Below are positions 24,074 through 32,895 of a stretch of 64,000 nt of DNA, piece by piece (positions within the stretch are counted from its first letter, which is position 1; each line of letters starts with the position of its first letter). This DNA is from Clostridiales bacterium. GTDB taxonomy: Bacteria > Bacillota > Clostridia > Oscillospirales > Butyricicoccaceae. The notes below the pieces were generated by a model, which had not been told where the DNA came from, searched no databases, and was given only the letters and a program-made list of their open reading frames with translations. The stretch spans positions 14,893 to 78,892 of the forward strand of contig JAHZFK010000009.1 in the NCBI GenBank assembly GCA_019421385.1, written 5' to 3'. The position numbers and the translations under genes are program-made.

Positions 24074-26020
24074 GTGTACCCCAAATGTAAAGAACGAGCA
24101 AAAAGTAAGAAAATTTTGGGTTATATCATCAATGCCGTGCTGGCGGTGCTGCTGATTTATGCGGCGGTGTATCTGCTGCGCAAAGGTACGATTTTTTATC
24201 GCCCGGAAAGTCAGAAGCCACTCGGGATTTTGGCTGCGCTGCCATTCCTGCTGCGCCCGCGCAAGCGAGCAACGGCGTTTGAACTGGCGGTGCATGATAT
24301 CCTGGTGCTGTTGGCAGCCAGTTCATTTGCGCTGCTGCTGACCGAATATGTAGTCAAGGGCGGCATTCTCATAGGAAATACGGCGATTTGGCAGGGCTAT
24401 ATCGCACATGCAGCAGTATTCGGGCTGGTGTATGTATTTGTCGGCAGCATTCGGTGGACAACTTGCATCGGCATGGGATTGACGCTGCTGTATGCGTTGA
24501 TCGACCATTATGTGACGGTGTTTCGCGGCACACCGGTGCTGCTCAGCGATATCTTTGCGATTGGCACGGCGAAAAACGTCGCGGCAAACTACTCGGTGCC
24601 GGTGGAGCTTTCTGTGTTGCAGACCTTGGCGATTGCGGTGATGTTTTGTGTTGCGGTGTGGCGGATGCGCCGAGTATCAACACCGAGACGCTGCCAGTTT
24701 ATCACCTGTTCTCTGCTGCTTTGCGGCTGGCTATGTGGCTTACAACTCGTCGGCAACAGCTTTGGTTTCTGGCAGGGAAATTTGGAATACAGCGAGTGGT
24801 ATTATTTTTGCCGGACGGCAGGCAACGCTATTGTAGAGCAGCCAGCCGGGTATTCCGCTGATGCGTTGACGCAGATCACCGAAGAATATAGCGGCACAAA
24901 GGAAGAATTTCGACCCAATATCATCATGATTATGAACGAATCGTTTGCTGACTTGCATGATGTGGGGGATTTTGAGACAAACGAGGATTATTTGCCATTT
25001 CTGCATTCGCTGGAAGGAAAGGAAAACACGATCACCGGTGATTTGTTGGTATCGACCTTCGGCGGCGGTACAGCAACGACCGAGTTTGAAGTGCTGACAG
25101 GGGATACCATGGCATTTTTGCCGTATGGCAGCTCGCCATATCAGATGTATGTCAAGGGCGAGATGCCGGGGGTGGTATCCGGACTCGCGGCGCAGGGCTA
25201 TCAAACGGTGTCGCTGCATCCGTATCTTGCGACGTCGTGGAACCGTCAGCAGGTGTACGAACGACTGGGATTTGAGACGCAGCTGTATGAGGATGATTTC
25301 GGCGAGGATGACACAGAGAGATTGCGCAGCTATGTCAGCGACCGTTCGGATTATTATAAAATCTTTGAGGTTTACAGGTATAAAAGGCCTGACACGCCGC
25401 TGTTTATGTTTAATGTTACCATGCAGAATCATGGCGGGTACATACCGGATGAGAATGATAACTTTACGCAGACGATTCATCTGACCGGAGAATACGCTGG
25501 CAAGTATCCGGAGGTGGATGAGTATTTGTCGCTCGCAAGGGAAAGCGATAAGGCGATTGAGGAATTGCTGGCATACTTTTCTGAGGTGGATGAACCGACT
25601 GCCATCATCTTCTTTGGCGATCATCAGCCGAATGTACCGAGCGCTTTTTATGATGAGCTGCTTGGAGATACGGATGGGGACAGCAGCCAGGCGGAAAAGC
25701 AGAAGAAAATGGTAACGCCGTTTTTCATCTGGGCCAACTATGACATTGAGGAACAGCAGGATGTGCAGATCAGCGCCAATTACCTCACTGCTTTTGCACT
25801 TGATGCACTTGGTTGCTCGACATCCGGATATGATGCACTTCGCTTAGCTGTGCGTGAGCAGATACCGCGTATCAATAACGCAGGGTACTATTTGCCGGAC
25901 GGAAGCTGGACGGGAATGGAAACAGTCGAATCCGGTACGCTGCTTGCCGAATACAAAATGATGCAGTATGTGCAGTTGTTTGATGTGAATAAACGGGACA
26001 ACGCATGGTATGAGCCATGA
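24074..26020 (+). CDS. LTA-synthase-like sulfatase-family membrane enzyme
   Basis: A 648-residue protein with about five N-terminal membrane helices (to about residue 230) and an extracytoplasmic alkaline-phosphatase-fold domain. Motifs resemble LtaS/MdoB enzymes: IIMIMNESFADLHD (metal-binding Glu), STFGGGTATTEFEVLTG (likely catalytic Thr) and IIFFGDHQPN. These enzymes transfer phosphoglycerol from phosphatidylglycerol to teichoic acids or glycolipids. The start is a GTG at 24074 behind AAGGAG. A terminator follows. Whether the acceptor is lipoteichoic acid or another polymer is unknown. Confidence 0.87.
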   Translation: MYPKCKERAKSKKILGYIINAVLAVLLIYAAVYLLRKGTIFYRPESQKPLGILAALPFLLRPRKRATAFELAVHDILVLLAASSFALLLTEYVVKGGILIGNTAIWQGYIAHAAVFGLVYVFVGSIRWTTCIGMGLTLLYALIDHYVTVFRGTPVLLSDIFAIGTAKNVAANYSVPVELSVLQTLAIAVMFCVAVWRMRRVSTPRRCQFITCSLLLCGWLCGLQLVGNSFGFWQGNLEYSEWYYFCRTAGNAIVEQPAGYSADALTQITEEYSGTKEEFRPNIIMIMNESFADLHDVGDFETNEDYLPFLHSLEGKENTITGDLLVSTFGGGTATTEFEVLTGDTMAFLPYGSSPYQMYVKGEMPGVVSGLAAQGYQTVSLHPYLATSWNRQQVYERLGFETQLYEDDFGEDDTERLRSYVSDRSDYYKIFEVYRYKRPDTPLFMFNVTMQNHGGYIPDENDNFTQTIHLTGEYAGKYPEVDEYLSLARESDKAIEELLAYFSEVDEPTAIIFFGDHQPNVPSAFYDELLGDTDGDSSQAEKQKKMVTPFFIWANYDIEEQQDVQISANYLTAFALDALGCSTSGYDALRLAVREQIPRINNAGYYLPDGSWTGMETVESGTLLAEYKMMQYVQLFDVNKRDNAWYEP

Positions 26021-26024
26021 GACA

Positions 26025-26070
26025 AGAAGCGCTCCGCGCCTTTGGCGCGAAGCGCTTCTTTCGTTTCTTT
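26025..26070 (+). terminator. Strong intrinsic terminator
   Basis: A 15-bp stem (GAAGCGCT-C-CGCGCC / GGCGCG-A-AGCGCTTC) with a TTT loop, then TTTCGTTTCTTT. Confidence 0.92.
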
Positions 26071-26221
26071 GTAAAAAATGTACAATATATTTTGAGTACA
26101 CAAATGATTAGGAAATGAGTATTTTATTGTTAAAATAAAAAATTTTTAGTGCGAATTCGACAAAAAGGAAAAATGGATTATGTGCAATCAAACAAAGTGC
26201 TCAAAAAAACTCAAAAATGTT

Positions 26222-26250
26222 TTGCCAATGCCGGAACATGGTGCTAAAAT
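26222..26250 (+). promoter_or_regulatory. Promoter for the sodium symporter gene
   Basis: TTGCCA (26222-26227), 17 bp, TAAAAT (26245-26250). The start codon is 187 bp downstream, so the mRNA has a long leader. Upstream, 26071-26221 is AT-rich and shows no gene. Confidence 0.6.
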
Positions 26251-26256
26251 GAATGA

Positions 26257-26436
26257 CAGGAAACAGGACACGGTTTGCGTGCACGTTAAGGATCTTCGGT
26301 GAAAACTGGTGATCCGTTTTTTTGGGTGTTTGCGTGCGCGCGCCCGCAAAACAGCTGATTTGCATTGCTGGGGAGCGTGCGAAGCAGAAGTCCGATGATC
26401 CGGGAAAGAAAGAAAAAACAAGAAGGGGAGAAAAAC
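26257..26436 (+). ncRNA. Structured mRNA leader with an internal terminator
   Basis: A hairpin GGATC-TTCGG / CTGGT-GATCC (26290-26315, some wobble or mismatch) is followed directly by GTTTTTTT (26316-26323), an intrinsic terminator located 114 bp before the coding region. It is flanked by a direct repeat: TTTGCGTGC at 26274-26282 and again at 26329-26337. The complement CGCAAAAC (about 26344-26351) could pair with either copy (one bulge). This is the layout expected of an attenuator with alternative structures, but no known riboswitch class is recognised. Confidence 0.4.
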
Positions 26437-28158
26437 ATGCAGTTTTTTAATTCCTTGGCGTTCACCGCGATTTCCTTCGTGGCATTCACGGCGCTCGTCG
26501 CAGTTATCTCGTGGTGGAAAACCCGCGGCGATAATCTGGATACGCAGGACGGCTATTATCTGGCTGGCCGCGGTTTGACCGGTCCGGTTATTGCGGGTTC
26601 CCTGCTGATGACCAACCTGTCCGCAGAACAGCTGGTCGGCAACAACGGTCAGGCGGTTCGCGTTGGTATGAGTACGATGGGCTGGGAGGTTACTTCCGCC
26701 ATTGCGCTGGTCATTCTGGCATTTGTGCTGATGCCCAGATACCTTAAGACCGGCCTGACGACTATCCCGCAGTTTTTTGAGCAGCGGTACGACGCGGGCA
26801 CGCGCCGTTTGGTTTCGATCATTGTGCTGCTCAGCTATGTTGTCATCATGCTGCCAAACATCCTGTACGCTGGCGCGCAGGTGTTCGTAAATATCTTTGG
26901 TTTGGACAAAATGCTCGGCATCTCGTATTTCGCAGCAATCGCCATCGTGTGTGTGGCTACTGCGATCGTCGGTTCGATTTACGCAATTTTCGGTGGCCTG
27001 AAGGCCATCGCCCTGTCCGACTCGATCAACGGCCTGGGCCTGATCGTCGGCGGTCTGCTGGTGCCGGTATTCGGCTTCATGTTCCTGTCCGGTCAGCTCG
27101 GCGGTGACGGCTCGTTCCTCGACGGCTTTGACAAGTTCCTGCACACCGATCCGGTTTACCTGAACGCGATCAACGAGGTCAACTCTCCTGAGCCGTGGCT
27201 TCCGTGGCCGCTGCTGCTGACCGGCCTGCTGGTCAACAACATGTACTATTGGGCAACCAACCAGTCTATCATTCAGCGCGCCTTTGGTGCGAAGAACCTG
27301 AAGGAAGCACAGAAGGGCGCAGTATTCGCAGGCTTCCTCAAGATTATGACTCCGCTGATTATCGTTGTGCCGGGCGTTATCTGTGCGCTGGCGTACCCCG
27401 GTCAGGACTGGGGCAGCGGCGACTCGGCTTATCCGATGTTGGTTGCGGAAGTTATGCCCAAGCCGGTACTGGGCTTCTTCGCAGCGGTTATGTTCGGTGC
27501 GATCCTCTCGTCCTTTAACTCAGTGCTCAACTCGGCATCCACCATTTATGCGCTGGATATCCACCGTCCGATTTTCAACCCGACTGCATCCGATGCGCAC
27601 ATGGTTAAGGTTGGCCAGAACTTCGGTACGATCGTTGCAATCGTATCCACCATCATGAGCCCGTTCATGCTGTACATGGGCGGTATCACGAGCTTCGTAA
27701 ACTCTGCGTTTGCTGCGTTTAACACGCCGATTTTCGTTTGTCTGCTGTGCGGCTTCTTCTGGAAGAAAGTACCGTCCATTGCAGCGAAGATCGTTATTCC
27801 GGTGCACGTTGTACTGTATTTCACCTTGCAGTTCGGTCTGCGCAATGTGATCCCGTTCCTGAAGGATGTACACTATCTGTACTTCACCGCCATCCTGTTT
27901 GTGTTCGATATGCTGCTGATGTGGGTGATCGTCAAGAAGAATCCGCGTCCGGAGGACTTTGTGCTGCATGACGCCAAGGCGGTCGATATGACGCCGTGGA
28001 AGAACGGCAAGATCTGGGCGACGGTTACGCTGCTGATCATGGTCATGGCGTATGTGATCTTCTCTCCCCTTGGCTTTGGCAAGAGCGAAACCTCTACCTT
28101 TGAGCGCTATCAGGCAAATCAGGCATCGGCCTCGGTCACCGAGACGGTGCAGGAGTAA
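26437..28158 (+). CDS. Sodium:solute symporter, SGLT-like
   Basis: A 573-residue symporter with about 14 membrane helices. The motif GYYLAGRGLTGPVIAGSLLM and NLSAEQLVGNNG resemble the sugar/inositol branch of the SSS family (SGLT, SMIT and bacterial relatives) rather than PutP. The ATG at 26437 sits behind AAGGGGAG. Its position next to iolD, iolB and iolE makes myo-inositol a plausible substrate, which is inference from context; a sugar or sugar acid is the main alternative. It is monocistronic, with a long leader and its own terminator. Confidence 0.85.
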   Translation: MQFFNSLAFTAISFVAFTALVAVISWWKTRGDNLDTQDGYYLAGRGLTGPVIAGSLLMTNLSAEQLVGNNGQAVRVGMSTMGWEVTSAIALVILAFVLMPRYLKTGLTTIPQFFEQRYDAGTRRLVSIIVLLSYVVIMLPNILYAGAQVFVNIFGLDKMLGISYFAAIAIVCVATAIVGSIYAIFGGLKAIALSDSINGLGLIVGGLLVPVFGFMFLSGQLGGDGSFLDGFDKFLHTDPVYLNAINEVNSPEPWLPWPLLLTGLLVNNMYYWATNQSIIQRAFGAKNLKEAQKGAVFAGFLKIMTPLIIVVPGVICALAYPGQDWGSGDSAYPMLVAEVMPKPVLGFFAAVMFGAILSSFNSVLNSASTIYALDIHRPIFNPTASDAHMVKVGQNFGTIVAIVSTIMSPFMLYMGGITSFVNSAFAAFNTPIFVCLLCGFFWKKVPSIAAKIVIPVHVVLYFTLQFGLRNVIPFLKDVHYLYFTAILFVFDMLLMWVIVKKNPRPEDFVLHDAKAVDMTPWKNGKIWATVTLLIMVMAYVIFSPLGFGKSETSTFERYQANQASASVTETVQE

Positions 28159-28175
28159 GCGGTACATAGCGATCA

Positions 28176-28208
28176 AGAGGGTTGTCCCTGTGGGACAGCC
28201 CTCTTTTT
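28176..28208 (+). terminator. Terminator after the symporter gene
   Basis: Stem AGAGGGTTGTCCC / GGGACAGCCCTCT (G-U pair included) with a TGT loop, ending in TTTTTG. Confidence 0.9.
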
Positions 28209-28227
28209 GCGCGACGGGGAAAAGGCT

Positions 28228-28255
28228 TTGCATGATTACTGTAATATGATAAAAT
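28228..28255 (+). promoter_or_regulatory. Promoter for the VOC-family gene
   Basis: TTGCAT (28228-28233), 16 bp, TAAAAT (28250-28255), 28 bp before the ATG. Confidence 0.5.
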
Positions 28256-28282
28256 GGTACCGATAAAGGAGGTTTGCTTGGT

Positions 28283-28687
28283 ATGAAAGAATTGTATAAG
28301 GGCTTGGCTCATATCGCGATTTACACCGTGGATATGGAGGAAAGCATTGCGTTTTACGAAAAGATTGGCGGCAGCGTATATAAGCGCGACGCGGTGGAAA
28401 CGCCGACGGGAGAAAAGAAGCTGACGCTGGTGGAGTTCGGGGGCTTCCTGCTCGAACTGATCGAGCCGCCTGCGGATGAACTGGTTCCGGCAGGGGAGGG
28501 CAGCATCCCGCATTTTGCGGTGTATGTGGACGATCTGGACAAGGCCGCTGCGGCACTCAAGGGTGCTGGTGTGATCTCGTTCATGACGCCAGAGAAAAAG
28601 GTGCTGCCGGAGACCTTTGGCGGCCTGCAAAACTGGTTTTTCACCGGTCCGTCCGGCGAACAAATCGAGCTGCTGCAAATGCTATAA
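28283..28687 (+). CDS. VOC/glyoxalase-fold protein
   Basis: A 134-residue vicinal-oxygen-chelate protein. Two beta-alpha-beta-beta-beta modules are visible: GLAHIAIYTVDMEESIAFYEK then a second half from PHFAVYVDDLDKAAAAL to WFFTGPSGEQIELLQ. Likely metal ligands are H11, E64-region and the C-terminal glutamate in QIELLQ. Candidates are a lactoylglutathione-lyase-like or epimerase activity; the substrate cannot be read. It has a perfect AAAGGAGG site and its own terminator, so it need not belong to the inositol genes beside it. Confidence 0.85.
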   Translation: MKELYKGLAHIAIYTVDMEESIAFYEKIGGSVYKRDAVETPTGEKKLTLVEFGGFLLELIEPPADELVPAGEGSIPHFAVYVDDLDKAAAALKGAGVISFMTPEKKVLPETFGGLQNWFFTGPSGEQIELLQML

Positions 28688-28713
28688 GATGCAGGGACAG
28701 TCCGCATAAAAAA

Positions 28714-28749
28714 GAGAACGCCTTCGGGAAAATCCCGAAGGCGTTCTTT
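28714..28749. terminator. Bidirectional terminator between VOC gene and iolD
   Basis: Perfect 14-bp stem GAACGCCTTCGGGA / TCCCGAAGGCGTTC with AAA loop and A/T runs on both sides, serving convergent genes. Confidence 0.92.
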
Positions 28750-28769
28750 ATAAAAGAGTAAGAGAGAGA

Positions 28770-30740
28770 TCAATAGTGACGGGCTTCGTACAGGTGGTCT
28801 TCGATGGCCTTGCGGGCAGCCTGTACTTCCGGCTTGGTGGATACTTCCGCAACGCCGACACGCCACCAGTTTTCATAACCGGCAGACATCGTCTTGGGAA
28901 GAACCTTCATGTCGATCAGAGTGGAAACGGTCTGCTTCTTTGCGTCCTCAATGGCAGCCTTCAGCTCATCCATGGTCTTGACGGTGTAGGTCTTGCAGCC
29001 GTATGCCGCGCCGATAGCCGCGTAGTCGATCTGCATAACCTTGCCCTTGTGGATACCATTGGTCACGCCGTCCTCGAGCATGTTCTTCTCGGTGCAGATG
29101 CAAGCGTTGCCCTGACCAACCTCAAGGTTGTTGATGCAGCCAAAGGAAGCGTTGTCAAACAGCATGACGTTGATCTTCTTGCCGATCTGAACAGAGGTGA
29201 TCAGCTCGGAGTGCAGCATGTCGAACGAGCCGTCGCCGCACATCGCGTAAACTTCCTTGTCCGGGCAAGCCAGCTTTGCGCCCAGTGCGGAAGCGATTTC
29301 GTAGCCCATGCAGGAGTAGCCATACTCCATGTGATAGGTGTTGATCTTGGATGCGCGCCACAGACCCTGCATATCGCCCGGCAGCGAGCCGGCAGCAGCA
29401 CAAACGATGGAGTCATCGTCGATCAGGTGGTTGATTGCGCCAAGGACTGCGGTCTGGCACAGCTTGCAGCCGGTGTCCTCGATGTACTTTTCAACGCACT
29501 CGCGGTTTGCGTCGTTGATTTCCGGAACAAAGGAATCCTTGTCGGTGTAGGTGCAGTTATCCAGACGCTCTACCTCGGTGAACCACTCCTTGCGGTAAGC
29601 GGCAACGGCTTCCGCGTAAGCAGCATCGGTGTGGTAGCCGATCTTCTTGAGCTCCTCGCCGATCGCGGTCAGCGCCTCGTTTGCGTCAGCTACAACCGGA
29701 ACTGCGTCCATCTTGTACGCCTGGAACTCAGACGGGTTGATGTTGACGAACTTAGCGTCCGTACGGTACAGCCACTTGGAAGCGGTGGTGAAGTCGGTGT
29801 AGCGGGTGCCGACGCCGATGACAACGTCAGCCTCGTGTGCCAGCTTGTTGGCAGCGATGCCGCCGGTGGTGCCCAGACCGCCGAGGTTCAGCTCGTGGGT
29901 CCATTCCACCGCGCTCTTGCCCGCCTGCGTCTCGCCGAAGGCGATGCCGAAGTCCTCAGCGAACTTCTTGAATACCTTGTGCGCTTCTGCGTAGCGAACG
30001 CCGCCGCCGCAGATCAGGAGCGGCTTCTTTGCGTTCTTGATAACCTCAACAGCCTTCTCCAGCGCATACTTGGTGATCGGACGGCGGTCAATGCGCCATA
30101 CGCGCTTCTGGAAGAAGTCAACCGGGTAGTCGTAAGCTTCTGCCTGTACGTCCTGCGGCAGAGAGATCGCAACCGCGCCGGTGTTGGCGGTGTCGGTCAG
30201 CACGCGCATCGCGGAGATCATGTCGGTCATGACCTGCTCCGGACGGTTGATGCGGCCCCAGTACTTGGTGACAGCCTGGAACGCGTCGTGCGCGGAGATG
30301 GTCAGGTTGTGCGGCTGCTCCATCTGCTGGAGAACCGGGTCAGGCTGACGGGAAGCGTAGATATCGCCCGGCAGAATGAGAACCGGGATGTTGTTAGCAG
30401 TAGCGGTCGCAGCAGCGGTGACCATGTTGCACGCGCCGGGGCCAACGGAAGAGGTGGCAGCAAAGATCTGCTTGCGGCGCATCTGCTTTGCATAGCCGAC
30501 AGCGGCCAGCGCCATGCCCTGCTCGTTCTTGCCCTGATAGACAACCATGTCCTTCAGTTCCTGCTCAACGCCGTTGCAGAAGCCGACAACGTTGCCATGG
30601 CCGGGCAGCATGAAGATGCCCTTGACGAACTTATGCTCCACTTCGTTGCCATCCATGTCAATGTAGCTGACATACTGGTTTTCGAGGAAGCGGACGAGTG
30701 CCTGGGAAGCGGTCAGGCGTACAGTTTCCATATGCTTCAT
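28770..30740 (-). CDS. iolD: 3D-(3,5/4)-trihydroxycyclohexane-1,2-dione hydrolase
   Basis: A 656-residue thiamine-diphosphate enzyme of myo-inositol catabolism; it opens the cyclic diketone to 5-deoxyglucuronic acid. Features: N-terminal [18 protein letters not shown], the Glu-region [33 protein letters not shown] and the TPP/Mg motif [13 protein letters not shown]...[11 protein letters not shown]. The length is as expected for IolD (about 640). It lies downstream of iolB on the minus strand with a 54-bp gap and an AGGAGG site. An ATG three codons later is an alternative start. Confidence 0.94.
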   Translation of the reverse strand: MKHMETVRLTASQALVRFLENQYVSYIDMDGNEVEHKFVKGIFMLPGHGNVVGFCNGVEQELKDMVVYQGKNEQGMALAAVGYAKQMRRKQIFAATSSVGPGACNMVTAAATATANNIPVLILPGDIYASRQPDPVLQQMEQPHNLTISAHDAFQAVTKYWGRINRPEQVMTDMISAMRVLTDTANTGAVAISLPQDVQAEAYDYPVDFFQKRVWRIDRRPITKYALEKAVEVIKNAKKPLLICGGGVRYAEAHKVFKKFAEDFGIAFGETQAGKSAVEWTHELNLGGLGTTGGIAANKLAHEADVVIGVGTRYTDFTTASKWLYRTDAKFVNINPSEFQAYKMDAVPVVADANEALTAIGEELKKIGYHTDAAYAEAVAAYRKEWFTEVERLDNCTYTDKDSFVPEINDANRECVEKYIEDTGCKLCQTAVLGAINHLIDDDSIVCAAAGSLPGDMQGLWRASKINTYHMEYGYSCMGYEIASALGAKLACPDKEVYAMCGDGSFDMLHSELITSVQIGKKINVMLFDNASFGCINNLEVGQGNACICTEKNMLEDGVTNGIHKGKVMQIDYAAIGAAYGCKTYTVKTMDELKAAIEDAKKQTVSTLIDMKVLPKTMSAGYENWWRVGVAEVSTKPEVQAARKAIEDHLYEARHY

Positions 30741-30794
30741 AGGTTTTGTTTCCTCCTAAATAAAATTCTCTCTTGTGACAGTCAAAAAGGGGGA

Positions 30795-31601
30795 TCAGTT
30801 GCCGGTCGGGCAGTGCCAGATGTGGTCGTTGGCATCCTCTTCCAGCAGCCACAGGTGCTCCTCATCGTCGATGCGGGTCTTGTCCCACGGGTTGCCCGGC
30901 AGATGACGGATGCCCCATGCATAGCAGCAGGAGTAGCCCGGTGCGGTGACCTGAGAGTGCATCTTGTCGGTGATGATCGCAAGACCGTTGTGATGGGTCT
31001 CATAGATCTCGCCGTTGCCCCAGCCTGCGCCGAAGCCCATCGGCTTGTCATAGCGGTAGAAATAGCACTCCGGCTGCGGATGATGGTGCGGCGGGTAGCT
31101 CGACCACTTGCCCGGCAGGTTAACAACTTCGCCCAGCACCATGTTGGAGTAAGGTGCGTTGTCCAGATCGAAGCAGGTGCGCACGTCGCGCTTGATGCAG
31201 CCCATCAGCTCGCCCTGATTGCCGCGTGCCCAAGTGTCGGTGTCTTCCGGCTTATACATCTTGTTCGGGAAAGTTTTGTCGTTCAGGGTCTTCTGAATAT
31301 AGATATTGCAGGGGCCGTGCGCGGTGATCTTCACCTTGGTGCCCTTGCAGACATGCAGGCAGGACGGATTATAATCGAACGGGTTGGGACGGTCGACGTT
31401 GTAGGACTGGTCATCCCATTCGATCGTGCAATTGCCGTCAAAAACCAGCGCAGCCAGTTCCTTTTCCGGCTCCTCAAAGGAGTAGGTGTCGCCATCCTCC
31501 ATCACGAGCAGGGCAACATCCATCATGGCATCCTTGCCGATGCCTTCGTCCAGACGGATGTATTCATTGTATCCGCGCTTGACTTGCTTATCAATGTACA
31601 T
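30795..31601 (-). CDS. iolB: 5-deoxy-glucuronate isomerase
   Basis: A 268-residue bicupin isomerase converting 5-deoxy-D-glucuronate to 2-deoxy-5-keto-D-gluconate, the step after IolD. It carries the metal-binding region YPPHHHPQPECYFYRYDKP with GFGAGW and a conserved C-terminus HLPGNPWDKTRIDDEEH. The ATG at 31601 follows GGAGGG; an upstream in-frame extension lacks a ribosome site and family similarity. It is the first gene of an iolB-iolD unit with a cre-like promoter and a structured leader. Confidence 0.94.
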   Translation of the reverse strand: MYIDKQVKRGYNEYIRLDEGIGKDAMMDVALLVMEDGDTYSFEEPEKELAALVFDGNCTIEWDDQSYNVDRPNPFDYNPSCLHVCKGTKVKITAHGPCNIYIQKTLNDKTFPNKMYKPEDTDTWARGNQGELMGCIKRDVRTCFDLDNAPYSNMVLGEVVNLPGKWSSYPPHHHPQPECYFYRYDKPMGFGAGWGNGEIYETHHNGLAIITDKMHSQVTAPGYSCCYAWGIRHLPGNPWDKTRIDDEEHLWLLEEDANDHIWHCPTGN

Positions 31602-31639
31602 AACGGTATCCCTCCAAAAAAAGATTTTTTTTGGTGCAT

Positions 31640-31689
31640 CGTTCGGTGTGACCACCGAACGGCTGGCGGATTGCCGTGGACAATCTGCC
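31640..31689 (-). promoter_or_regulatory. Two hairpins in the iolBD leader
   Basis: On the minus-strand mRNA, the first hairpin pairs GGCAGATTG with CAATCCGCC (31689-31681 / 31673-31665). The second pairs CGTTCGGT with ACCGAACG perfectly (31661-31654 / 31647-31640). Both lie between the transcription start and the ribosome site. They could be RNA regulators or DNA operators; no known class is recognised. Confidence 0.5.
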
Positions 31690-31695
31690 AAAAGT

Positions 31696-31725
31696 ATTAT
31701 AGCATGTGGCGGTGAGCGCTTTCAA
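31696..31725 (-). promoter_or_regulatory. iolBD promoter with overlapping cre-like site
   Basis: On the minus strand TTGAAA (31725-31720), 18 bp, TATAAT (31701-31696). The -35 is part of TTGAAAGCGCTCACC, which fits the catabolite-responsive element consensus WTGNAANCGNWNNCW at all but the last base. Binding of CcpA or another LacI-family repressor here would block transcription. Confidence 0.7.
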
Positions 31726-31828
31726 CCGCGCGCAGGCTGGCGGGAACGCTTTGGCATTTAGCACAAAAACCGGTCGGGTTCTTCTGACAAATGATACAAC
31801 AAAAATACGATTTTCTGTTGCCGCACTC

Positions 31829-31857
31829 TTGCGTTTGTTCCCTTTTGTGACTATAAT
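31829..31857 (+). promoter_or_regulatory. Promoter for the AraC-family regulator
   Basis: TTGCGT (31829-31834), 17 bp, TATAAT (31852-31857), 80 bp before the ATG. It is divergent from the iolBD promoter, about 100 bp away. Confidence 0.65.
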
Positions 31858-31937
31858 TATAACAGATAACGGCAAAAAAGCTTGTAATATCTTAATCAAG
31901 AATAACACTATTTTAAGGAATCTTGCGGAGGGATTGC

Positions 31938-32813
31938 ATGGATGCGGCAAGACGGGAAAAGCGCGAGCATGGCACGCAGGCATTTCCCTTTCAGATCTAT
32001 CCGGCGCTGGACGGCAGCGAGGCGGATGACAGTGATTTTATCCCGTATCACTGGCATCCGGAACTGGAAATCATCACGGTGGATGCGGGACATGTGTCGC
32101 TGACGATTGCCGACCATATTTACGAAGGCACGCGCGGGGATGTATTCTTTGCTGCGGGCGAGGAGCTGCATGAGATCCGTGCAGCAGGACAGGAAAATCA
32201 GTTCCGTTCCTTTGTGTTTGCGGCGGACTTTTTGCAGTTTGCGCGTGCCGATCAGGCGGAAACCGAAGTGTTGGCCCCGCTGGCGGAAGGGCGGCTGCGG
32301 TTTGCGACCAGTCTGCGCGTGGGAGAGGCGGGGCAGCGTGAGGTACGCGCGCTGCTTGCGCAGATCGTTCGCGCTTGCTTGGGGCGCGCGCCGGGATACC
32401 AACTGGCGGTCAAGGCGGCGCTGCTGGGGATCGTGGCGGTATGCGCGCAACAAGGACTGCTGACTGGACGGCGGGTGCGTCCGGGCGCAGATTATAAGGC
32501 GCGTCAACTCAAAGAAATTGTGGGATATCTGGGTGCGCATTTTACGGAGCCGCTGCCGCTGACCACAGTGGCGGCACATTTCGGCCTGTCGCCGCAGTAT
32601 TTCAGCAGCTTTTTTCGGGAGAATTTCGGACGGACATTTACGCAGCATATCAATTCCCTGCGGATTGAACAGGCGGCGCGCCTGCTGCGCGAGAGCGATC
32701 TTCCGGTCATGGAAATCGGCTTTAACGTGGGGTTTGACAACTTCAGTTACTTTATTAAGCGGTTTCGCGCGGTCTACGGTGTTTCACCATCCAATTACCG
32801 TAAAAAAGTTTAG
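31938..32813 (+). CDS. AraC-family transcriptional regulator
   Basis: A 291-residue regulator with an N-terminal cupin sensor domain (PYHWHPELEIITVDAGHVSLTI, then GDVFFAAGEELHEIRA) and a C-terminal double helix-turn-helix (about residues 190-290; LTTVAAHFGLSPQYFSSFFRE and ESDLPVMEIGFNVGFDNFSYF). The start at 31938 follows GCGGAGGGA. Divergent orientation from iolBD makes that operon the obvious target, with a carbohydrate effector; this is inference. A terminator follows, shared with the convergent deoR-type gene. Confidence 0.9.
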   Translation: MDAARREKREHGTQAFPFQIYPALDGSEADDSDFIPYHWHPELEIITVDAGHVSLTIADHIYEGTRGDVFFAAGEELHEIRAAGQENQFRSFVFAADFLQFARADQAETEVLAPLAEGRLRFATSLRVGEAGQREVRALLAQIVRACLGRAPGYQLAVKAALLGIVAVCAQQGLLTGRRVRPGADYKARQLKEIVGYLGAHFTEPLPLTTVAAHFGLSPQYFSSFFRENFGRTFTQHINSLRIEQAARLLRESDLPVMEIGFNVGFDNFSYFIKRFRAVYGVSPSNYRKKV

Positions 32814-32831
32814 CATCCGTTAAGAGAACAG

Positions 32832-32868
32832 AAAAAGCGGCTTCGGAATCGGTCCGAAGCCGCTTTTT
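32832..32868. terminator. Bidirectional terminator
   Basis: A 16-bp stem AAAAAGCGGCTTCGGA / TCCGAAGCCGCTTTTT with an ATCGG loop between the convergent AraC- and DeoR-family genes. Confidence 0.93.
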
Positions 32869-32895
32869 ATCATGTAATTGGGAAAGGGAGAGCGC

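Noticed and set aside
28776..31715. A 979-codon open frame on the plus strand, opposite iolD and iolB
   Set aside because: It spans two well-supported genes and the gap between them, has no family features, no ribosome site and biased composition expected of an antisense shadow of GC-rich codons.
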